A DNA stretch of 38,505 nt from contig JAJZNV010000022.1 of NCBI GenBank assembly GCA_021852265.1, positions 45,617 through 84,121 of the forward strand. The letters are read 5' to 3'. The notes under the pieces were generated by a model. The model was not told the origin of the DNA, searched no databases, and saw nothing but the letters and a program-made list of their open reading frames with translations. Both the position numbers and the translations under genes were made by a program. Position 1 is the first letter of the stretch. Each line of letters starts with the position of its first letter. Of the stretch, positions 1 to 8,543 are shown piece by piece. The stretch comes from Nanobdellota archaeon (lineage in GTDB: Archaea; Nanobdellota; Nanobdellia; Parvarchaeales; Parvarchaeaceae).

Positions 1-1803
1 TATCTTATCAAACGCCATTGCAAGAATGAACACAATCACTATGCCGAATAGACCGTATTTGTAGTAATTGGAGGTCTGGTTCGACAAGAAAAGCGATACT
101 GCCAGCATGATTGAAACGAGAGTTAAAAATATCATGACTGGTACTGCCTTCTTTACACCCGGCTCCCGCCTATGCCATAACATGTATATAGCAGGTATAA
201 ATGCTCCAAGTATAAACATAACCAGCATCGATGTCGCACCATTACCAGGCGTATAAATAGCACCGAATAAAAGCAACATGAAAGGCAACGCCAGCAAAAA
301 TGGAACGTACCAGTGCTTGAATCTCTTTAAAAAATAATACAGCAGGAGTATCCCTGCCAGGGATAAGATTATGAAGTTGATACTAATCGTGTTTGGATCC
401 CCGCATACACCAGTCAAACCACTTGCATCACATATTCTCCCGGCAAGCGTAACTTGTCCGTATTCTGCGATAGTCTGAGTGACCGGATTTATCACGCCTA
501 TCCCCAATGGATATTGGATATTTGTAATTATGTATTCGACGACTCTAGGAAGCCGTCCAAGGACGCCAAGCGCCACGGCGGTTACTATGCCGCTATATAT
601 TGCCACAGAAACACCTGCATTGACAAAGGGTATCTTAAGCTTTCTCTTGTATTTGTCGTATACAAATAACTTGAAGAGCACCATGACGTAACAAATGTAT
701 ATCGGATAATATTGTATGCTTTCGGTGAGGGTTGAAGAAGTGACGGTGAAAAAGCTGGCCCAGAATGGAATGAAAAGACCGAACGGTAAAAATGAATATA
801 AATCGTCCTTGTCAGCATGGTCCAAAAGTATCAGTGTTATGTAGACTAATGGTATCAAGAAAGTCAAAAACTTGAAGAAACCGCTTGTGTTTGCATCCAG
901 CCCCGTGGCCAGTGCGACCATAAACCCGTACATTATCTTCGTTCGTCTGTCTTTCGATTTCAGCGCCTTAATTAAAAAGTATATCGCTAAAAGTATGAAC
1001 AGAAAGCCCATGGCATCTTTTGTTGAAAATCCCGCCGTAGTCCTATTAAGCAGTGTCTGAAACACCGGGAATATGAATGCACTAAGGGTTGCTATGCTAT
1101 ACTTTACTGTTTCGCCCTGATTTTCAAATAAATCAAGACATATCAAGAACAGAAGCAGCGTGGAAAGCAGTGCAGCTATTACCGGATAGATCATCGCCCA
1201 TGTCATTGTAGTGGCTGCGGGAAAGATAGGTTGCATCAGCCTGAATACATACGCGTCAAAAAATGATATCAGTAATGCATCCGTTCTAGACGGTTTACCT
1301 AACGGCAGATACTCAATATGATTTATCGTCGGCACATTGCCGGTATTTACGATGTTGTTAGTCTGTATGTAAAATATATAAGGATCAAGCCCAGTTAGAG
1401 ATCCCCCCATACCTAAAAAGTTGTTCCCAATAAGAGGAGAAGCCCCTAAGGCAGGTAAACTGGCGGATCTTATCACTACGCCGATTATAACCGCTATAAT
1501 CAGCAAAACGTAAAAAAGTACCTTTTTCTGAATTAGTATGAAATATAAAAGTCTGAAGAATTTCGTGATGCCGTCAAAGTTAACCTGTATCTCTACCTCG
1601 GTTATCTTCTCCCGCTTTGCGGGGTTTATCTCATCCAGACGCTTACCTTCATCCTTAAGTTTTTTTAATCTTTCCTGTTCCTTTTTTAGCTCTCCTATTT
1701 CTCTCCGTAACCGTTCATTCTCGTTCTCTATTTCTGAATTTACCCGATTCTCCGCCCGGTCTATCTCATTCTCGATTCTCTTCAATTCATCGTCTTCAGC
1801 CAT
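1..1803 (-). CDS. aglB: Oligosaccharyltransferase STT3/AglB, 3' end cut by window
   Basis: Membrane enzyme that transfers a lipid-linked glycan to Asn in N-X-S/T sequons on the outer face of the membrane. My translation gives 601 codons open to the window edge, so the soluble C-terminal domain with the WWD motif is missing. Residues 1-75 are a charged, coiled-coil-like stretch (for example RLRREIGELKKEQERLKK), then TM1 at about 95-112. The first external loop has GLDPYIFY (D140, metal-ligand position). The second has RTTAGFSTKDAMG (residues 254-266). Loop EL5 carries TIAE (444-447), the archaeal TIxE motif. About a dozen further hydrophobic segments fit the STT3 fold. The start is the ATG at 1803, with a TATA-like element (GATTTAAAAG on the minus strand) about 40 nt upstream. 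The neighbouring flippase supports a role in N-glycosylation. Confidence 0.88.
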   Translation of the reverse strand, partial: MAEDDELKRIENEIDRAENRVNSEIENENERLRREIGELKKEQERLKKLKDEGKRLDEINPAKREKITEVEIQVNFDGITKFFRLLYFILIQKKVLFYVLLIIAVIIGVVIRSASLPALGASPLIGNNFLGMGGSLTGLDPYIFYIQTNNIVNTGNVPTINHIEYLPLGKPSRTDALLISFFDAYVFRLMQPIFPAATTMTWAMIYPVIAALLSTLLLFLICLDLFENQGETVKYSIATLSAFIFPVFQTLLNRTTAGFSTKDAMGFLFILLAIYFLIKALKSKDRRTKIMYGFMVALATGLDANTSGFFKFLTFLIPLVYITLILLDHADKDDLYSFLPFGLFIPFWASFFTVTSSTLTESIQYYPIYICYVMVLFKLFVYDKYKRKLKIPFVNAGVSVAIYSGIVTAVALGVLGRLPRVVEYIITNIQYPLGIGVINPVTQTIAEYGQVTLAGRICDASGLTGVCGDPNTISINFIILSLAGILLLYYFLKRFKHWYVPFLLALPFMLLLFGAIYTPGNGATSMLVMFILGAFIPAIYMLWHRREPGVKKAVPVMIFLTLVSIMLAVSLFLSNQTSNYYKYGLFGIVIVFILAMAFDKI

Positions 1804-1862
1804 AGGAGATTTAATAGTATAAAGAAAGATTTTATGCTTTTAAATCTTTCTGGAACGCAAAT

Positions 1863-2642
1863 CTAAAAGTGTTGGCTGGATAACTCCCATGCATCATGCT
1901 TCCACAGCAGAAATTCTGGGTTATTTAAAAATATGAAGTGCTCTGGATGCGCCAGGTATTCGTCATAGATGCTTTTGTTTTCATCCAAGAAATCTATTTT
2001 TGGTGCATTGATGTGAGTTATAGAAACGTTACTATAATTCTTGTTGAGTATTACCCTCTTCTTATCGGTCACATATACTGCACCCCCTCCCGCTTTCCGG
2101 ATTGGTTCATAGATAGATTCAAATCTGGCATTGACAAGATTTGCTTCTACCAATGGCTTTTTACCAATATTTATCGAAATGTGACCGTAATTTGGTTCCA
2201 TTATGACCTTATCGCCTGCTTTGGCGTGTATAAGCTTCACATCATAATGCCCGTCATCACAAACTTTCTGCAGTATATATAGTACCTCTCCAGAAATCAC
2301 TTCGTACAATTCTGGGTATGCAAGATTTTGTACTGCAACCGGATGGTAATGACCCAGCGTCTTATTAAATTCACCGCCTAGATCATAAACATTCATAACT
2401 GTTACATCGTAGCGCATATTGTGCGCCTCAAATACACTGTCATTCATATTCTGGCCTGCAGCCCGGAACATATAGTACAAGATATCATTCTTATTTTTGT
2501 CGTTTATAAAATTCTTATTGAATATTACATCTCTCATCTCGTCTAGATGTCTGACAGAACTTCGAACTTCTTCTCCCTCTGAATATAATTTTTTCGATTT
2601 CTCATCAAACTCTAAATCAACCGCTTTAACATTAAGCTTCAT
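1863..2642 (-). CDS. pgi: Cupin-type glucose-6-phosphate isomerase
   Basis: Interconverts glucose-6-phosphate and fructose-6-phosphate in the cytoplasm. This is the metal-dependent cupin form found in archaea, unrelated to the bacterial/eukaryotic enzyme. The family signature is clear: TLGHYHP (residues 96-102) supplies metal-binding histidines, followed by ELYEVISGEVLYILQ and then a distal EPNYGH with the last histidine ligand. The protein has 259 residues, whereas the Pyrococcus-type enzyme has about 190. The extra length is an N-terminal strand region and an extended C-terminus with aromatic residues. It lies 60 nt upstream of aglB on the same strand and 35 nt downstream of the flippase gene, so the three may be co-transcribed. 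It is likely to feed sugar phosphates to glycan synthesis as well as glycolysis. Confidence 0.85.
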   Translation of the reverse strand: MKLNVKAVDLEFDEKSKKLYSEGEEVRSSVRHLDEMRDVIFNKNFINDKNKNDILYYMFRAAGQNMNDSVFEAHNMRYDVTVMNVYDLGGEFNKTLGHYHPVAVQNLAYPELYEVISGEVLYILQKVCDDGHYDVKLIHAKAGDKVIMEPNYGHISINIGKKPLVEANLVNARFESIYEPIRKAGGGAVYVTDKKRVILNKNYSNVSITHINAPKIDFLDENKSIYDEYLAHPEHFIFLNNPEFLLWKHDAWELSSQHF

Positions 2643-2677
2643 ACCGATAAATTCTCAATAGTCTTATAAAAGCATTT

Positions 2678-4222
2678 TTATCTACGACGTATATAACTAA
2701 TGATTTTGTCCATTTTACCAAGCCTTAAGAAGAATTCCACATCCCTGTCGGTTAAAAGTCTCATCATATAAATCAGTACAATGTAAACAATCAATCCAGC
2801 TATCAAAACAAATGGCAATGGCGCGAGCGTGCTCATCGAATTAAGAGCGAAGTATATGAAGGCAGCCATTATCAGTGAAGCAAGAAGACTCTTAAGAACT
2901 GCAACGTATGGGAGCCTTAATTCTATGTACCTTGAAACGAAATATAACATAACAATGGTTATGCTCACGTTAGATATCAGATAGACTGCTGCGGCCCCGT
3001 TTGCAAGAAATTGAGGTACGAGCAAGATATTTAACGTAACGCCTATCACTGCGCCAACTATACTCGCATACATAAAATATTTCTGCTTCCCGATAGCACT
3101 TATAACACTTGTCAGCGGACCGAATAAGCTTGATACCAGTGCAGCGCCTAAGATTATAATAAACGGTGTCTCTGCGCCGAGAAGTGATGCATGGTAAAGG
3201 TACTGAATTATCTGCCTGGAGGCTACAAGGGCACCTACTATAAGGGGAATAGTCACCATTGCAGTATATCTTAAAACGGTATTCATCACCCTATAAAGAT
3301 TATCATATTGTTTTCTATCGAAGTATTTTGTAATTGTCGCGAAAAACGGCGTGCTGAGCGCACTGGCGGGGATTGTTACCAAACTTGCCATCAAAAGACC
3401 TATTCTATAAAAACTCACGAAGGACGCATCAGGGGCAAAAAACCCTAAAACCAAGGTTATAAGGGGACCATAGAATAGTCCAATCAAACTACTGGTATAT
3501 GTGAATGAGCTATACCTATTTAGCCCATGAAGCTCGGCCTTGCTTATCGGAATCGGCTTTCCAAGTGGTTTTATTATCCTATAAATAAAATATATACCCA
3601 CAGAGGCAGTTATGATATACAAGACCGTATAGAATGCGATGGCACCTACCAGACCGAACCCGATTATAACAATTATCACCTGCACAATGCGCAGGGCGTC
3701 AAACAATAGTCCTTTAAAAAAGGTATATTTCATCTGCTGATAGGCAGCGTATACGCTGTCTGAGAATCCTTCACTTATCGAATAGAAGACCAGTCCTATC
3801 GCGAGTAACTGCAGCAATAATGAGAGCTGGGGAATACGATAGGCTACAGCTATCGGGTTTGAAAGCAAAAACATTAGAATTGATCCTATAATCGTACCGA
3901 TTGTGAGCAGCCAAAAATAGTGAATCGATATCCATGCAGCGCCCTTCTTATTTCGTTTTGCACGGTATCTTGATATTCCGTACTGCGCGGCGGATCCAAA
4001 ACCGAACGTCATTATTGTTAAGAATACGCTCCAGTACAGCGTCGCTATCGAGAAAATACCATAATTAGTTGCTCCAAGGAACCTCACGAAAAGAACGCTC
4101 AGGACAAAACTTATAAAAAATTTGGAAACGTACCTAAACATGGCATAAATACTATTTGAGGCGAGCACCACATGCTCTGCAGCTATATCCTCCTCATTTT
4201 TTTGCTTGTTGGATCTGACCAT
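2678..4222 (-). CDS. MOP-superfamily polysaccharide/lipid-linked sugar flippase (Wzx-like)
   Basis: A 514-residue integral membrane protein with about 14 hydrophobic segments. The N-terminal pattern FVRFLGATNYGIFSIA is characteristic of the polysaccharide-biosynthesis (RfbX/Wzx) branch of the MOP exporter superfamily. A short charged cytoplasmic N-terminus (about 25 residues) precedes TM1. Family members flip undecaprenyl- or dolichol-linked oligosaccharides across the membrane. With AglB on the same strand downstream, the likely substrate is the lipid-linked glycan for protein N-glycosylation; that is inference from context. The ATG at 4222 sits about 25 nt from an A/T-rich TATA element in a promoter region shared with the divergent gene. 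Confidence 0.82.
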   Translation of the reverse strand: MVRSNKQKNEEDIAAEHVVLASNSIYAMFRYVSKFFISFVLSVLFVRFLGATNYGIFSIATLYWSVFLTIMTFGFGSAAQYGISRYRAKRNKKGAAWISIHYFWLLTIGTIIGSILMFLLSNPIAVAYRIPQLSLLLQLLAIGLVFYSISEGFSDSVYAAYQQMKYTFFKGLLFDALRIVQVIIVIIGFGLVGAIAFYTVLYIITASVGIYFIYRIIKPLGKPIPISKAELHGLNRYSSFTYTSSLIGLFYGPLITLVLGFFAPDASFVSFYRIGLLMASLVTIPASALSTPFFATITKYFDRKQYDNLYRVMNTVLRYTAMVTIPLIVGALVASRQIIQYLYHASLLGAETPFIIILGAALVSSLFGPLTSVISAIGKQKYFMYASIVGAVIGVTLNILLVPQFLANGAAAVYLISNVSITIVMLYFVSRYIELRLPYVAVLKSLLASLIMAAFIYFALNSMSTLAPLPFVLIAGLIVYIVLIYMMRLLTDRDVEFFLRLGKMDKIISYIRRR

Positions 4223-4279
4223 ATATTAGAGTTTTAAGGCTCGGCATATATATTTATTAAACTATCCCTATTACATTTA
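4223..4279. promoter_or_regulatory. Divergent promoter region between flippase and small membrane protein genes
   Basis: This 57-bp spacer separates two divergent start codons. The A/T core around 4242-4260 contains TATATATTTATTAAAC. It places a TATA-like box about 25 nt before the ATG at 4280 on the plus strand and, read the other way, about 25 nt before the ATG at 4222. Both transcripts would be leaderless or nearly so. The boxes overlap, so TBP/TFB binding for the two directions is probably mutually exclusive (inference). Confidence 0.5.
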
Positions 4280-4633
4280 ATGTTCGGATTGGTAATTAAT
4301 GCGCTGTTTTTACTGCTGGTTTCCATGTCATTACCCGCAGGATACCTCATAGGAGTATACACGGAATCTGAAATAGAAGGGCTATCCGAACGCTTGCAAG
4401 TCACCAGATTTTTTAATATTTTCTTTATAGTTATAGAAGCCGCTGCGCTGCTACTCTCACTTAATTTCGGAAGTGAAGTTTACATGATTACGGGTGCAGT
4501 GATGATAATCCTAAATATTTGCCTTTCCGCATTTTATACTTCTGTAAAGGCAGATCTTATCAGAATGGTCGAATATGCGCTTATTTTTATCATTCTGAGC
4601 ATTTCTATTTCGTCCATTTTAATAACGATATGA
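4280..4633 (+). CDS. Small integral membrane protein, unknown function
   Basis: 117 residues with four predicted membrane segments (about 1-22, 40-60, 66-86 and 95-115) joined by short loops. The acidic loop at residues 27-37 contains TESEIEGLSERLQV. I recognise no family. The stop overlaps the next start as ATGA, so translation is likely coupled to the YchF GTPase, and it is the first gene of a four-gene operon (membrane protein, ychF, ksgA, M50 protease). No catalytic motif is visible. Confidence 0.65.
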   Translation: MFGLVINALFLLLVSMSLPAGYLIGVYTESEIEGLSERLQVTRFFNIFFIVIEAAALLLSLNFGSEVYMITGAVMIILNICLSAFYTSVKADLIRMVEYALIFIILSISISSILITI

Positions 4634-5769
4634 AGGTCGGCATAATCGGCAGAACGAATGTAGGTAAAAGTACTTTCTTTAAGGCACTGACTCTTGAGGA
4701 AGTGCAGATAGAAGATCGCCCATTTACCACTATAGACCCAAATCGTGGAATAGGCTATGTTACTGTCCATTGCCCTGAAAAAGAGTTTAATACAAAATGC
4801 AATCCTCATAATTCACCGTGTGTGGGGGGCGTAAGAAGAGTGCCTCTGGAAGTTATAGATGTTGCAGGATTGATTGAAGGTGCAAGCGCAGGAAAAGGAC
4901 TGGGCAACAAGTTTTTAAGTGAGGCAATGGAAGCAGATGCGCTTATAGAAGTAATAGACATATCTGGCAAGAGCAATGAGAGTGGTGGGCCGGCAATTGA
5001 TTATGACCCTACTAAAGACATCGATATGGTTGAACGGGAACTTGTACTTTGGATAAAATCAATAATCCTGAAGTCAAGGGTGCGTAACAATGAGGATATC
5101 TCTGAGGCAGTGTATAAGAGCCTATCCGGACTAAAGTTCAGACCGGAGACTGTGAGAGACGCGATTAAGAAAAATGCTGTAAAAACCCTGGATGATTTTT
5201 CCGCCGAAAGCATAAGTAGATTTGTTCTGGACCATGACAAACCGATAGTGATAGCATGCAACAAGATGGATGCCACCGATAATCTCAAGGAACGGATGAA
5301 CAAGTTAAAATCACGATACAAATATGATTTGATACCCTGTTCTGCGGCCGCTGAACTGACTCTCAAAGAGGCTGAAAAGCACGGGTTCCTAGAATACCCT
5401 GAAAACAATTTTAAGATTACAAAAGACCTTAACAAAGATCAAACAAGAGCCTTGGATATAGTCGGAGAAATCATAAAAAAGAACGGAAGCACCGGCGTAC
5501 AGGAGATATTAAACCACCTAGTGCTTGAGACCTCAAAAAATAAGGTCATATTCACAGTTGAGGATGAAAAAAAACTTTGTGATGGGCGCGGCAGGATACT
5601 TCCCGATGCGTATATAGTCAAGGAGAGCGCTACCCCTCGTGATGTAGCCGGCATAGTGCACACTGATTTAGTCCAAAAATATAAGGGAGCAATAGACTGC
5701 AGGACGAATCTAAAAATAAAAAATGATGAGCCGGTTAAAAACGGACAGATATTAAAGATAATTATATGA
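4630..5769 (+). CDS. ychF: Redox-regulated nucleotide-binding protein YchF/OLA1, archaeal form
   Basis: Translation-associated P-loop NTPase of the Obg/YchF family. I start it at the ATG at 4630 because MKVGIIGRTN begins directly with the first beta strand of the G domain and the ATG overlaps the upstream stop. The result is 379 residues. G1 is GRTNVGKST (7-15), the switch region is RPFTTIDPN (30-38) and G3 is DVAG (77-80). G4 is NKMD (211-214), the guanine-type motif kept in archaeal YchF, whereas bacterial/eukaryotic OLA1 prefers ATP. The cysteine pattern KCNPHNSPCV (56-65) is typical of archaeal members. The C-terminal TGS domain ends in NGQILKII. The stop overlaps the ksgA start. Confidence 0.93.
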   Translation: MKVGIIGRTNVGKSTFFKALTLEEVQIEDRPFTTIDPNRGIGYVTVHCPEKEFNTKCNPHNSPCVGGVRRVPLEVIDVAGLIEGASAGKGLGNKFLSEAMEADALIEVIDISGKSNESGGPAIDYDPTKDIDMVERELVLWIKSIILKSRVRNNEDISEAVYKSLSGLKFRPETVRDAIKKNAVKTLDDFSAESISRFVLDHDKPIVIACNKMDATDNLKERMNKLKSRYKYDLIPCSAAAELTLKEAEKHGFLEYPENNFKITKDLNKDQTRALDIVGEIIKKNGSTGVQEILNHLVLETSKNKVIFTVEDEKKLCDGRGRILPDAYIVKESATPRDVAGIVHTDLVQKYKGAIDCRTNLKIKNDEPVKNGQILKIII

Positions 5770-6560
5770 GGAACACGCAGGTTTTCTTAAGGGATAAGAA
5801 CGTAATGCAGAAGATAATCTCCGCAGCGGAATTGAAGCCGGATGACGTTATTCTAGAGATAGGGAGTGGCGATGGCAGGCTTACGCGCGAACTCGCAAGC
5901 TGCACTAAAAAGGTTTACGCTGTAGAACGGGATTTAAACTTGATAGACGCGTCAAAGATGGAATTACGGGACTTGAATAATATAGAATTCATAAATGATG
6001 ACGCTCTTAATATAGAATTCGCCAGCGACATAGACAAGGTGGTATCTAACCTCCCTTACGCAATATCCTCGCCTATAACAACCAAGATAATATATTTTTT
6101 AAACGAACATCCTGGATCTATAGCAATCCTGATGTACCAGAAAGAGTTCGGTGAAAGGATGATCGCGATACCGGGCATACGGGATTACTCGATGCTTTCA
6201 GTATTCTGCCAGTATACCTCCACTACAGAAAAATTACTGAACGTAAGCAAAAATTGTTTTAAACCGACGCCGTCTGTGGACTCAATGGTCGTAAAGATTA
6301 CACCGAAAAATATAAGGATAGATGAGGGCTTTTTGAGCTTCTGCAGGGCTATCTTTCAGCACAAAAAAAAGAACCTTTATTCCGCTATAATGGACAGTCG
6401 CGAAAAAATGGCTGTGCATTCAAAAGAGTCTTTGAGGGAGAAGCTTAACGGCTTGGATAAAGACCTACTTAAAGAAAAGGTTTTCCTATTTGAGGTGGAA
6501 CAGTTATTGAGTATATATAGGGCGGCGCTTAAATTAGGTATATGCCAAGAGTCCGCGTAG
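5766..6560 (+). CDS. ksgA: 16S rRNA dimethyladenosine transferase KsgA/Dim1
   Basis: Dimethylates two adjacent adenosines in the 3'-terminal helix of 16S rRNA using S-adenosylmethionine, late in small-subunit assembly. The N-terminus has TQVFLRDKNVMQKII, the family's QNFL-like opening. SAM motif I is EIGSGDGRLT (31-40), the acidic motif II residue is in YAVERD, and motif IV is NLPYAISSP (95-103), the N6-adenine methylation signature. At 264 residues it has the usual length. It overlaps ychF by ATGA at its start and the M50 gene by 19 nt at its end, so it lies inside a tightly coupled operon. Confidence 0.93.
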   Translation: MRNTQVFLRDKNVMQKIISAAELKPDDVILEIGSGDGRLTRELASCTKKVYAVERDLNLIDASKMELRDLNNIEFINDDALNIEFASDIDKVVSNLPYAISSPITTKIIYFLNEHPGSIAILMYQKEFGERMIAIPGIRDYSMLSVFCQYTSTTEKLLNVSKNCFKPTPSVDSMVVKITPKNIRIDEGFLSFCRAIFQHKKKNLYSAIMDSREKMAVHSKESLREKLNGLDKDLLKEKVFLFEVEQLLSIYRAALKLGICQESA

Positions 6561-7288
6561 TCAAGAAAAAGAGGAGGTTGCTGAATAGCCTCAGAGGTAT
6601 CTCCCATAGGTTCACTAAGCAGGAAGTAGGACACATTCTTATCGCGTGGATCGTGCTTTCATTCGCATTCACTTTCGCGTTTGATTCTGGAATTTACAGC
6701 ATCGGATTTGCACTTGCGTTCTGTGCATCTGCAGTCGTATTAGGATGCGGGTTCATAATGCATGAACTGATGCACAAATTCACCGCACAGAAATATCGAT
6801 ACCATGCTACGTTTATAATGTGGCCATGGGGCATCCTGCTTGCATTAGTAACATCACTTTTTGGGATGATATTCGCTGCGCCGGGAGCTACTTATTTTGA
6901 ACCGGATCCACGGGAGCAGTACTTAGACCCTAACGGTTTTACAAAGAGATACGGGATAATCTCATTGGCGGGACCAAAAATAAACATTATCTTTGGTTTT
7001 ATCTTTTTCGGGCTTTTTCTGCTTTCTATAAACTTATTGGCACATTCTGCCGGCTACATTGCCGTATTCATTCTCTTAGTTACAAGTTTCGGTTCATACA
7101 TAAACTTTTACCTCGCCGCCTTTAACATGCTGCCTATAAACCCCTTGGACGGTTATAAGGTATTCAACTGGAGCAGACGGATCTGGTTTACAGTGTTTGC
7201 GCTAGCCGTTGGAATGACTATAATAAATTTCATATATGTCTATCCAACCATTATCTACATCCTTCTGAGAGTGCTGCCTTCTATTTAG
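6542..7288 (+). CDS. M50 family (site-2-protease-like) membrane metalloprotease
   Basis: Zinc intramembrane protease candidate of 248 residues with about six membrane segments. HELMH (74-78) supplies two zinc-binding histidines and the catalytic Glu. LPINPLDG (197-204) supplies the third ligand (D203) in the conserved NPxDG motif. No PDZ domain is present, which resembles the compact archaeal S2P group. The basic N-terminus (PRVRVVKKKRR) is presumably cytoplasmic. It overlaps ksgA by 19 nt and is the last gene of the operon. The substrate is unknown; regulated cleavage of a membrane-tethered factor is the usual family role. Confidence 0.85.
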   Translation: MPRVRVVKKKRRLLNSLRGISHRFTKQEVGHILIAWIVLSFAFTFAFDSGIYSIGFALAFCASAVVLGCGFIMHELMHKFTAQKYRYHATFIMWPWGILLALVTSLFGMIFAAPGATYFEPDPREQYLDPNGFTKRYGIISLAGPKINIIFGFIFFGLFLLSINLLAHSAGYIAVFILLVTSFGSYINFYLAAFNMLPINPLDGYKVFNWSRRIWFTVFALAVGMTIINFIYVYPTIIYILLRVLPSI

Positions 7289-7329
7289 ACAGATTAAAGC
7301 ATTTATATTTGTAAGTACAAACTTTGTAT

Positions 7330-8034
7330 ATGGCAAAATTTTCTTTTGTTAAGGAGCCGAAGGATGCAAAATATGTAGTCACTGCCTTTCAGACTGTCGG
7401 TTACATCTCATTGCTCGCAATGCAATACCTTGAGGAAAAAGGCGCGATAAGGCAGATAGGGTTTCTTGATCTGAATAGTGGAGAACAAATAGCCGTGGTC
7501 AATAACGGGGAAATCGGTTTCCCGATACGTGTATTGAGGGGAGGAGATGTGATATTCATAACTTCACAGTTTCCTCTGCCACAAAAATCTGTAGATGGGC
7601 TCGTTGATGCAGTATTCGAGTTGTGCAAAAAAAACTCTTATAAGGGCATAATCGCTCTGGATGGACTGGCAATCGACCGGGCTAAAACGGAAAGTGATGT
7701 TTATTACGTTTCAACTAAGAATGGTGTGCAGCCTGCCGGAACCAAAAAATTGGATGAAGGCGCAATGATAGGCTTGAATGCTGTGCTTGCACTTAGAGCT
7801 AAGCTCGAAAACCTACCACTTACAATAGTGATGGCAGAAACGCACTCTGAAATACCAGATGGTCTCGCAGCAGCGGCGCTCATACAAGTGATAAACAGCA
7901 TATCTGGCATGAATGTAGACGCACAAGAGCTTGTCGTGGAGTACAAAAAAACTATGGCCAAAATAGATTCTATGCTAAAGAAGATAGCAACAAAACCAAA
8001 AGAGGAGCAAAGCAGCCCAGAAGTCTACGGATAG
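7330..8034 (+). CDS. PAC2 family protein (proteasome-assembly-chaperone-like)
   Basis: 234 residues. I chose the ATG at 7330 over an in-frame TTG 6 nt earlier because a TATA-like box (CATTTATATTT, about 7300-7310) lies 25 nt upstream, which suits a leaderless message. The PAC2 pattern is visible. FQTVGYISLLAMQYL follows the first strand, then come a VLRGGDVIFITSQF strand-turn and GIIALDGLA. The downstream ETHSEIPDGLAAAALIQVI matches the family's glycine/proline region. The C-terminal 40 residues are lysine-rich and may be flexible. Archaeal PAC2 proteins (PbaB type) bind proteasome alpha subunits or act as a proteasome-associated ATP-independent chaperone, which would connect it to PsmA elsewhere in the window. 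Confidence 0.72.
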   Translation: MAKFSFVKEPKDAKYVVTAFQTVGYISLLAMQYLEEKGAIRQIGFLDLNSGEQIAVVNNGEIGFPIRVLRGGDVIFITSQFPLPQKSVDGLVDAVFELCKKNSYKGIIALDGLAIDRAKTESDVYYVSTKNGVQPAGTKKLDEGAMIGLNAVLALRAKLENLPLTIVMAETHSEIPDGLAAAALIQVINSISGMNVDAQELVVEYKKTMAKIDSMLKKIATKPKEEQSSPEVYG

Positions 8035-8037
8035 TTC

Positions 8038-8454
8038 TTAAATATTTTCAAAGTTCTCTTCTTCTTTTTCGGCTATCTCATTTAGGTACTTGGATACATT
8101 CCCGTCCATAAAAGATGTTGAATATGCGGTTATATCCTTTATCGGAACCCATTTATACGCCTGAAAGAACGTGCTCACTTCCGGTTCTCCGCCACGATAT
8201 TCTGCTACGTAAAGATAATAAGTAAGTTTTGGATTCTCACTAGGATTATACTTGAATATCTTTTCAGTAAGCGCGTATTTTACGACTAGCTTGTTTAGGA
8301 AATTATTTAATTCCCTGCGGGGACTGGTATCCTCACTTAATGATAAGAAAGGAAAGACCCATGTCGCTCGTGGCATAAGCTTGTCCTGCTCTTTTAATTT
8401 AACTAGCAATACTGTGTTATTCCGCAGTATTATGGCAGATATTCTCCTCTCCAT
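8038..8454 (-). CDS. Nudix-fold protein with degenerate catalytic box
   Basis: 138 residues with the outline of a Nudix domain: an opening strand ISAIILRNNTVLLVKL, then WVFPFLSLSEDTSPRREL in place of the Nudix box, and later a KWVPIKDITAY element like the end of the fold. The canonical GX5EX7REUXEEXGU box is not kept. The glycines and the EE metal ligands are absent, although an RE pair (47-48) remains. It is therefore probably not a pyrophosphohydrolase and may be a binding or regulatory domain. The C-terminus is acidic. It faces the PAC2 gene tail to tail with a 3-nt gap. A TATA-like box lies about 25 nt upstream of its ATG. Confidence 0.55.
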   Translation of the reverse strand: MERRISAIILRNNTVLLVKLKEQDKLMPRATWVFPFLSLSEDTSPRRELNNFLNKLVVKYALTEKIFKYNPSENPKLTYYLYVAEYRGGEPEVSTFFQAYKWVPIKDITAYSTSFMDGNVSKYLNEIAEKEEENFENI

Positions 8455-8543
8455 ATACCTCTAATAAGAGTGCGGGTATAAATGCATTAAAATGACACTA
8501 GATTCAAATAATATTTATAGGAAAGGGTGCTAAAGATATTGTC

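Noticed and set aside
68-1060. Several short plus-strand frames across the first 1.8 kb
   Set aside because: All are antisense to the continuous minus-strand AglB frame, which has clear motifs and no stop up to the window edge.
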